Shown: positions 6,053-11,155 of the stretch, piece by piece
Numbering within the stretch: the stretch's first letter is position 1
Layout of the letters: every line of letters starts with the position of its first letter
Assembly (NCBI GenBank): GCA_902795835.1
Contig: CADBNA010000201.1
Coordinates: 1 to 11,155 of the forward strand
Origin: an uncultured Lachnospiraceae bacterium
GTDB taxonomy: Bacteria > Bacillota_A > Clostridia > Lachnospirales > Lachnospiraceae
Direction of reading: 5' to 3'
Length of the DNA: 11,155 bases
Notes under the pieces: generated by a model
The model's database searches: none
The model's input: only the letters and a program-made list of their open reading frames with translations
Told to the model about the DNA's origin: nothing
Program-made: the position numbers and the translations under genes

Positions 6053-6537
6053 TGGAAAACGCCGGAAAACCCCTTTTCAGGGAAGATAGCCTGAGAAAAG
6101 CCGCGGATCCGGAGCAGCTGAACCGATATCTGAAGGTGACGGAGATTGGTCCCTGGATGATCGTTACGGCAGGCGCACTGGTGCTTGCCGCGATTTTTAT
6201 CTGGGCCTTTTTCGGCACGGTCCGGATAACGGTGCAGGGCGCGGGATACTGCGAAAACGGGATGATCACCTGCTATTATTCCCGGGAGACGGCGGATATC
6301 ATTCCCAAAGGCGCGACAGTGGATATTCACGGACACGCCGGTATTGTGAAGGAAACGGAAGGCGACCTGTCCCTTCCGCGGGATGTGCCCGTCGATGTAC
6401 TGTATCTTCTGCCGGATTCCCACTCCGAGTGGTACTATACCCTGCAGGTTCAGTGCGACCTGCCGGACGGCCTGTACACGGTGAAGTATTACGGGAAAGA
6501 AATCCATCCGATTTCCTTCCTGACGCAGGAGCAGTAG
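6049..6537 (+). CDS. Very short HlyD-like NHLM secretion protein (membrane fusion/adaptor)
   Basis: This 162-residue protein begins with LFREDSLRKAADPEQLNRYLKVT (9-31), close to the 'LFR-aaLer-SPEqLd' opening of NHLM bacteriocin system secretion proteins. One membrane helix follows (about 35-55), then VQGAGYCENG and a beta-rich segment with IIPKGATVDIHG (84-95). Usual NHLM HlyD-type proteins are, from memory, over 300 residues with a long coiled-coil hairpin. Here the hairpin seems absent, and the remaining part resembles only the barrel. It should act at the outer face of the cytoplasmic membrane beside the two ABC proteins. The start ATG overlaps the preceding stop (ATGA) and has AGGAGG six bases upstream; ATG at 6052 is an alternative. 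The end is clean, and the next gene starts after one base. Confidence 0.78.
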   Translation: MMENAGKPLFREDSLRKAADPEQLNRYLKVTEIGPWMIVTAGALVLAAIFIWAFFGTVRITVQGAGYCENGMITCYYSRETADIIPKGATVDIHGHAGIVKETEGDLSLPRDVPVDVLYLLPDSHSEWYYTLQVQCDLPDGLYTVKYYGKEIHPISFLTQEQ

Positions 6538-6538
6538 C

Positions 6539-8713
6539 ATGAGTACAAAGAAGGTCCGGGCGCCGAAAACGAAGGGTGTGGTCAGGGTTCCGATGGTCAT
6601 CCAGATGGAAGCCATGGAGTGCGGGGCGGCCTGTCTGGCCATGGTTCTGGCGTACTACGGCAGGTGGGAGCCGCTGTCCAGGCTGCGGGAGCTATGCGGA
6701 ATCTCCCGGGACGGGGTAAGAATGTCCACCATCGCCAAAACCGCCAGAAAGATGGGACTGGAGGCGCAGGGATACCACTATGAGGCGGACGAGTTTTTCG
6801 AAAAGACCACATATCCGTGTATCGTTCACTGGCAGTACACGCACTTTGTTGTAGTTCGCGGGCGGAGAGGAAACACGGTTTATATCAATGACCCGGGTGA
6901 AGGCAGCGTCCGGATTACGCTGCAGGAATTCAGTGACGCCTTTACCGGTCTCTGCATTCAGTTTAAACCCGGCGAAAACTTTGAGCCCTCCGGCCGGCCG
7001 GGAGGCAGCTTTTCATATCTGAAGAAAAACCTGAAGGAAGCGAGGTCTACTGTGGCTTTTGTGGCGGCGGCTTCTTTTGTGACGGCCTTTGCCGGGATCC
7101 TGCTTCCCGGCGCTTCCCGGGTATTTATGGACCGGATTCTCAGTCGCGAAAACCCCTCCTGGATGATGCCGCTGCTGGTGATTCTGGGCATGCTCTGCGT
7201 GATTCAGCTGGCGGTGGGTATGGTGCAGGCGCTTTTTCAGATGAAACTGTTCGGCATTCTCGGCATTCGGGGCAGCACCCGGTACATGTGGCATCTTTTC
7301 CATATGCCGGCGGTCTTTTTCTCTCAGCGGCAGGCCGGCGACCTTCAGCAGAATGAGGAAGCCAGCCGGATGATCGCGGAGACGTTTATCACGCGCGTCG
7401 TACCGCTCCTGACAGGCGGTGTGATGATGCTGTTCTATGCCCTGGCGATGGTTCGTTACAGCCTTCCGCTGACAGCCATCGGACTGGGCATGGTAGCGGT
7501 GAATCTCTTCCTTTCCCGGTATATCGCCAATCGCCGGGTGAACATCGTGCGCGTCATGAAACGGGACCGCGGAAAACTGATGTCGGCCTCCATGGCCGGA
7601 GTCAGTATGCTCGAAACAATCAAGGCCTCCGGCGCGGAAAATGCATATTTCGGCAAGTGGGCCGGATATCAGGCCGGGGTCAACGAACAGGACGTGCGTT
7701 TCCAGAAGATGGGCCAGATCCTCGGCAGCGCTCCGGGCTTTCTGATGAAACTGACGTCCCTGGCGCTGCTGTGCGAGGGCGTGAGCCTGGTGATTCAGGG
7801 GAAGTTTACGGTGGGCTGTGTCGTGGCTTTTCAGGCGTATGTGACCGCTTTCATGGAACCCGCTCTTCAGATGGTGACCTCCGGACAGATGATCCAGGAG
7901 ATGAGAACCGACATGGAGAGAATCGAGGATGTCATGGCATATCCGGAAATACGGGCAGCGAAGGAGGATGAACCCGGGAAGCCGCTGGAAAAGCTGAGGG
8001 GATGCATCGAAATGGAGCACGTAACCTTCGGTTATGCCCCCCTGGAGGAACCGCTGGTCAAAGACCTGTCTCTCCGGGTAGAAGCGGGATCCAGAACGGC
8101 TGTCGTCGGCGCTTCCGGAAGCGGTAAAACCACGCTGCTTTCCCTGATCTCCGGACTGTATGCGCCGTGGGAAGGGAAAATCCGCTTTGACGGCAGGCCC
8201 ATGGCTGAGATTTACCAGAGCGAGCTGCGGGGATCTCTGGCAGTGGTGGAGCAGGATTCCGTGCTCTTTATGGATACGATCGCCAATAATATCCGGATGT
8301 GGGACTGGTCCATCGGGGATAATGAGGTGATCCGGGCAGCCCGGGACGCGCACATTCATGAGGAGATCATGAGCCGGCAGAATGGGTATGATCATGTACT
8401 GCAGGAAGGCGGCGCAGAGTTTTCAGGCGGACAGCGGCAGTGCATCGAGATCGCCCGGGCTCTTGCGGGGAATCCGTCGATCCTCATCCTGGATGAGGCC
8501 ACCAGTGCCCTGGACGCGGTGACAGAGGCCCGGGTGATCAGCAGCATCCGGGAACGGGGGATCACCTGTCTGGTCGTCGCGCACCGGCTTTCCACGGTGC
8601 GGGACTGCGACCGGATCGTTGTGCTGGATCACGGAGGAATCGCCGAAGAAGGAACTCATGCGGAGCTGATGGCCGCGGACGGGTTGTACGCCTCGCTGGT
8701 CAGAAGTAACTGA
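6539..8713 (+). CDS. NHLM-type peptidase-containing ABC transporter (C39 peptidase, membrane domain, ATPase)
   Basis: The 724-residue protein combines three domains. The N-terminal C39 peptidase (about 15-145) has catalytic Cys28 in QMEAMECGAAC, His102 in THFVVV and Asp118 in NDPG. This domain cuts double-glycine leaders such as the one encoded upstream. A six-helix exporter domain follows (about 170-450). The ATPase domain (about 488-724) has Walker A GASGSGKT (524-531), Q-loop Gln572, signature FSGGQ (628-632), Walker B ILILDEAT (648-655) and switch His682. All catalytic residues look intact. The length and order fit the NHLM bacteriocin ABC transporter peptidase/ATP-binding family. It should remove the leader and export the finished peptide. 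AGGAG seven bases before the ATG supports the start; one base separates it from the HlyD-like gene. Confidence 0.95.
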   Translation: MSTKKVRAPKTKGVVRVPMVIQMEAMECGAACLAMVLAYYGRWEPLSRLRELCGISRDGVRMSTIAKTARKMGLEAQGYHYEADEFFEKTTYPCIVHWQYTHFVVVRGRRGNTVYINDPGEGSVRITLQEFSDAFTGLCIQFKPGENFEPSGRPGGSFSYLKKNLKEARSTVAFVAAASFVTAFAGILLPGASRVFMDRILSRENPSWMMPLLVILGMLCVIQLAVGMVQALFQMKLFGILGIRGSTRYMWHLFHMPAVFFSQRQAGDLQQNEEASRMIAETFITRVVPLLTGGVMMLFYALAMVRYSLPLTAIGLGMVAVNLFLSRYIANRRVNIVRVMKRDRGKLMSASMAGVSMLETIKASGAENAYFGKWAGYQAGVNEQDVRFQKMGQILGSAPGFLMKLTSLALLCEGVSLVIQGKFTVGCVVAFQAYVTAFMEPALQMVTSGQMIQEMRTDMERIEDVMAYPEIRAAKEDEPGKPLEKLRGCIEMEHVTFGYAPLEEPLVKDLSLRVEAGSRTAVVGASGSGKTTLLSLISGLYAPWEGKIRFDGRPMAEIYQSELRGSLAVVEQDSVLFMDTIANNIRMWDWSIGDNEVIRAARDAHIHEEIMSRQNGYDHVLQEGGAEFSGGQRQCIEIARALAGNPSILILDEATSALDAVTEARVISSIRERGITCLVVAHRLSTVRDCDRIVVLDHGGIAEEGTHAELMAADGLYASLVRSN

Positions 8714-8714
8714 G

Positions 8715-10967
8715 ATGCAGGAAATCAGCCGGCATACGGCCCTGATACGGAATTGCGGCCTGACACAGTATGATTTATTAGATAGGGAGAAGCGGCAGAT
8801 GTTCGATGAACAACAGCAGCGGAAGATTCGCCTGGAGGATGAGAAGGTTGTCGAATCCTACCGGAAGCTGGCAGATGTGGTGACGGGTGTCCGGATCTGC
8901 GAAGACTTCGAAACCGGAAGCTTCCGGCTGTTTGCTGTCATGGAGGACCTGTGCCGGTCTCTCCGGATCGAAACGCCTTCTTATCCCTCCCCGGACTGGA
9001 CCGTGGAGGATTATCAGGAGTTATATTTCCGCCCCCGGGGAATCATGTGGCGGAAGGTGCTGCTGAAGGACGGCTGGTACGGGGATGCTATGGGAGTCAT
9101 GCTGGGGCGCACGACAGATGGAAAAGACGTTGCCCTGCTTCCGGCGGGCACCGGGGGATACCGGTATCGGGACCCGGAGACCGGAAGAACCGTACGCATC
9201 ACGCGGGAAAACGCCGGAGGTTTTCAGCCGGAGGCGATGCTGTATTACCGGCCCCTGCCGACGGGGCGGATCCGCCGGCGGGATATCTTGAATTATATCA
9301 GAGACAGCATTTCCCTGACCGATATGCTTCTGCTGATTGCCGCCACACTGACGGTGACGCTTCTGGGCATGACTGTGCCGGCGATGACTTCCCTGCTGCT
9401 GACAGAAGTGACGAAAGAAGCGGACTATCAGTTGCTGACGGTGATTTTCGTGATTCTGGCAATGACAGCGGCCGCTTCCTTTATTATGACCGCCGTCAAG
9501 GAACTGATCACGGTCCGGATTACCACAAAGGCGGCAATTTCCCTGCAGGCCGCGTTCATGATGCGAATGCTGACGGCTCCTTCCGGGGGACTGAAAACCT
9601 ATTCTGCCGGAGATCTGGGATCCCGGATCGGCATGATGTCCACAAGCCTGAAAACGTTGCTGAATATGCTTTTTTCCATGATGCTGACGGTGGTCTGCTC
9701 CTTTGTCTGCTTTTTTCAGATGTTCCGTTATGCGCCCGGGCCCGCGGGAATCGCGATGGGTGTTACGGCGGTCCTGCTGCTGCTGTATATCATGGTGATC
9801 CGGAAGCAGGCAGAGGTCAGCGCGGACCGCATGACCTTTCAGGCGGAGGAATCCGGCCTCACCTTCAGCCTGATCGGCGGGATGCAGAAGATCACCCTGG
9901 CCGGCGCGGAAAAAAGAGCTTTTTCCTGGTGGGCGGAGGTGTATGGGAAGGCCATCCGCCTGGTATACAATCCTCCCCTTCTGCTGAAGATCTTCTCAAC
10001 ACTGACGCCCGTGGTCCTGCTGCTGGGGACGATCGCCATGTACAGCTCGGCTTTTTCCACCCACGTTTCCCAGGCGTCCTACTTTGCCTTCCTGTCCTCC
10101 TGGGGGCTTATGACCGGTGCACTGACCGTAACCGGAAGCAGCGCTGTTTCCTTTGCCGACGCGCTTCCGATTTTTCGGGTTCTCCGGCCGCTGATGGACT
10201 TTGAGTCGGAGATCGACAGCCGGAAGGAAACGGTGAAGCAGCTGAAGGGCAGCATCTCCATGCGTGACATTATCTTCCGTTATTCAGACGGAAGCCCTCC
10301 GGTACTGGAACATCTGAACATTGAAATCCACAGCGGGGAGTATGTGGCGCTGGTCGGCGCGACCGGCTGTGGAAAGTCCACTGTCCTGCGTCTGCTCCTC
10401 GGTTTTGAAAAACCAGATCACGGAGAAGTATGCTACGACGGCAGGAACCTGGAATCTCTGGATGTGATCTCCCTGCGCAAACACATCGGTACCGTGCTGC
10501 AGAACGGAGAGGTGTTTGGAGGCACGATTCTCTCCAACATCACCATCGGCGGTGACAATCTTTCCGTGGAGGATGCCTGGACCGCGGCGCAGACCGCCGG
10601 CATCGCGGATGATATCCGCAGCATGCCTCTGGGGATGAACACGCCGCTCCCGGCAGGAGGCCGCGGGATTTCCGGCGGACAGAGGCAGCGGCTGATGATC
10701 GCCCGGGCGATCGTGAACAGGCCTTCCGTACTCTTTTTTGACGAAGCGACCAGCTCACTGGACAATGTAACCCAGAGAGAGATCACCGACGCGATCGGAG
10801 AAATGAAATGCACCCGCCTGGTGATTGCGCACCGCCTCTCCACAGTGCAGGACTGCGACCGCATTCTATGCCTGGACCAGGGGCACATCGTGGAGGCGGG
10901 CACCTATGACGAACTCATGAAAAAGGGCGGTTTCTTTGCCGAACTGGTCGAAAGACAGCAGATCTGA
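8715..10967 (+). CDS. NHLM-type second ABC transporter (permease plus ATPase, no peptidase)
   Basis: The 750-residue protein has a soluble N-terminal region (about 1-195). Its motifs RGIMWRKVLLKDGWYGDAMG (108-127) and PEAMLYYRPLP (172-182) are typical of the second NHLM ABC subunit. Membrane helices lie between about 200 and 485. The ATPase has Walker A GATGCGKS (548-555), signature ISGGQ (652-656), Walker B VLFFDEATS (672-680) and switch His706, all intact. It lacks a C39 domain, so it probably pairs with the peptidase-bearing ABC protein as a heterodimer or acts in parallel with it. The chosen ATG lies one base after the previous stop but has a poor ribosome binding site. ATG at 8799 (Met29) has AGGGAG nine bases upstream and could be the true start, giving 722 residues. 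It is the last gene of the operon. Confidence 0.93.
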   Translation: MQEISRHTALIRNCGLTQYDLLDREKRQMFDEQQQRKIRLEDEKVVESYRKLADVVTGVRICEDFETGSFRLFAVMEDLCRSLRIETPSYPSPDWTVEDYQELYFRPRGIMWRKVLLKDGWYGDAMGVMLGRTTDGKDVALLPAGTGGYRYRDPETGRTVRITRENAGGFQPEAMLYYRPLPTGRIRRRDILNYIRDSISLTDMLLLIAATLTVTLLGMTVPAMTSLLLTEVTKEADYQLLTVIFVILAMTAAASFIMTAVKELITVRITTKAAISLQAAFMMRMLTAPSGGLKTYSAGDLGSRIGMMSTSLKTLLNMLFSMMLTVVCSFVCFFQMFRYAPGPAGIAMGVTAVLLLLYIMVIRKQAEVSADRMTFQAEESGLTFSLIGGMQKITLAGAEKRAFSWWAEVYGKAIRLVYNPPLLLKIFSTLTPVVLLLGTIAMYSSAFSTHVSQASYFAFLSSWGLMTGALTVTGSSAVSFADALPIFRVLRPLMDFESEIDSRKETVKQLKGSISMRDIIFRYSDGSPPVLEHLNIEIHSGEYVALVGATGCGKSTVLRLLLGFEKPDHGEVCYDGRNLESLDVISLRKHIGTVLQNGEVFGGTILSNITIGGDNLSVEDAWTAAQTAGIADDIRSMPLGMNTPLPAGGRGISGGQRQRLMIARAIVNRPSVLFFDEATSSLDNVTQREITDAIGEMKCTRLVIAHRLSTVQDCDRILCLDQGHIVEAGTYDELMKKGGFFAELVERQQI

Positions 10968-10981
10968 CTGTTTTTGCTGCT

Positions 10982-10998
10982 AAAACCGGCGGCGCTGG
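10982..10998 (-). terminator. Possible weak terminator after the convergent PatB-like gene
   Basis: On the minus strand an imperfect hairpin of five positions with one A-C mismatch (10998-10986) is followed by TTTT (10985-10982), immediately after the stop of the right-edge gene. On the plus strand the same bases give a G-T pair, but no T run follows. The 31-base gap between the convergent genes shows no better candidate for either strand. Confidence 0.25.
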
Positions 10999-11155
10999 TC
11001 ATGCCCTGAATACATACTTTTCCAACCGGTCAAAGGCTTCCTTCACCAGTCCGGCCGGCAGTGCCAGATTCATGCGGATCGTGTGCGTCCCGCCGAAGTT
11101 CCGCCCGTCCTGCCAGGCCACGCCAACCCGCCAGCCGGCCTGCAGAAGCTCGTCC
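10999..11155 (-). CDS. C-terminus of a MalY/PatB-family PLP-dependent C-S lyase/aminotransferase
   Basis: The last 51 residues of a leftward gene are present, ending FDRLEKYVFRA and stop TGA (11001-10999). The stretch GVAWQDGRNFGG, then HTIRMNLALP, is characteristic of the C-terminal domain of MalY/PatB enzymes (class I/II PLP fold). In that domain the Arg of the IRMNLALP block binds the substrate carboxylate. Family members cleave cystathionine or related C-S bonds and some act as transaminases. Only about an eighth of the usual ~390 residues is visible, so exact activity cannot be given. It converges on the RiPP operon with a 31-base gap and is probably unrelated housekeeping sequence. Confidence 0.85.
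   Translation of the reverse strand, partial: DELLQAGWRVGVAWQDGRNFGGTHTIRMNLALPAGLVKEAFDRLEKYVFRA

Noticed and set aside
7013..8395. Antisense open frame of 460 codons opposite the peptidase ABC transporter
   Set aside because: It is His/Arg/Pro-rich shadow sequence without motifs; the plus strand carries complete C39 and ATPase catalytic sites.
10955..10980. AGCAG and CTGCT arms around the end of the last operon gene as a terminator
   Set aside because: Only five base pairs, with the T run inside the loop and not after the stem, so it does not fit an intrinsic terminator.
1..11155. CRISPR arrays, tRNA or rRNA genes, insertion sequences
   Set aside because: No spaced direct repeats, tRNA-like cloverleaf, rRNA-like sequence or transposase was seen on reading both strands.

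Overview
The window looks like a chromosomal piece of a Gram-positive anaerobe of the Clostridia, probably Lachnospiraceae or a relative. The grounds are purine-rich AGGAG ribosome binding sites, a sigma-A type promoter, moderately high GC by eye, and a gene set (NHLM-type peptide export, Nif11-like leader, several SPASM radical SAM proteins) typical of gut or rumen clostridia. No species can be named from the sequence alone.

Left arm (1-2331), all on the minus strand. Transcription runs leftward. A short cysteine-knuckle ORF that appears frameshifted (2331-2153) is followed by strong stem-loops (2134-2030). Next come a promoter (2001-1973), a two-domain AAA NTPase/CYTH protein (1935-829) and, 15 bases later, an EamA/DMT-family transporter (813 to beyond the left edge).

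Centre (2331-10967), all on the plus strand. This is one compact operon for a ribosomally made, radical-SAM-modified peptide (RiPP). A near-consensus promoter (TTGACG-18-TATAAT) and a 5' leader with two 17-base tandem repeats precede six genes. They are a 610-aa radical SAM/SPASM protein with a large unidentified N-terminal part; a 93-aa precursor peptide; a second 466-aa radical SAM/SPASM protein with an N-terminal region that looks PqqD-like; a very short HlyD-type membrane protein; a C39-peptidase ABC transporter; and a second ABC transporter. From the second maturase onward the genes overlap or sit one base apart.

Proposed working order: the Cys-free 73-residue leader, which ends in Gly-Gly, presents a 20-residue core to the two maturases. 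The C39 peptidase of the first transporter cuts after Gly-Gly, and the two ABC proteins with the small HlyD-like partner export the product. The core is the standout feature: it reads as five successive four-residue CXXX units, CNCS-CRLP-CPGM-CYYY-CGPY, filling it exactly to the stop codon. No dedicated regulator or immunity gene was seen inside the window.

Right edge: the operon ends 31 bases from a convergent minus-strand gene whose C-terminus matches MalY/PatB-type PLP-dependent C-S lyases/aminotransferases.
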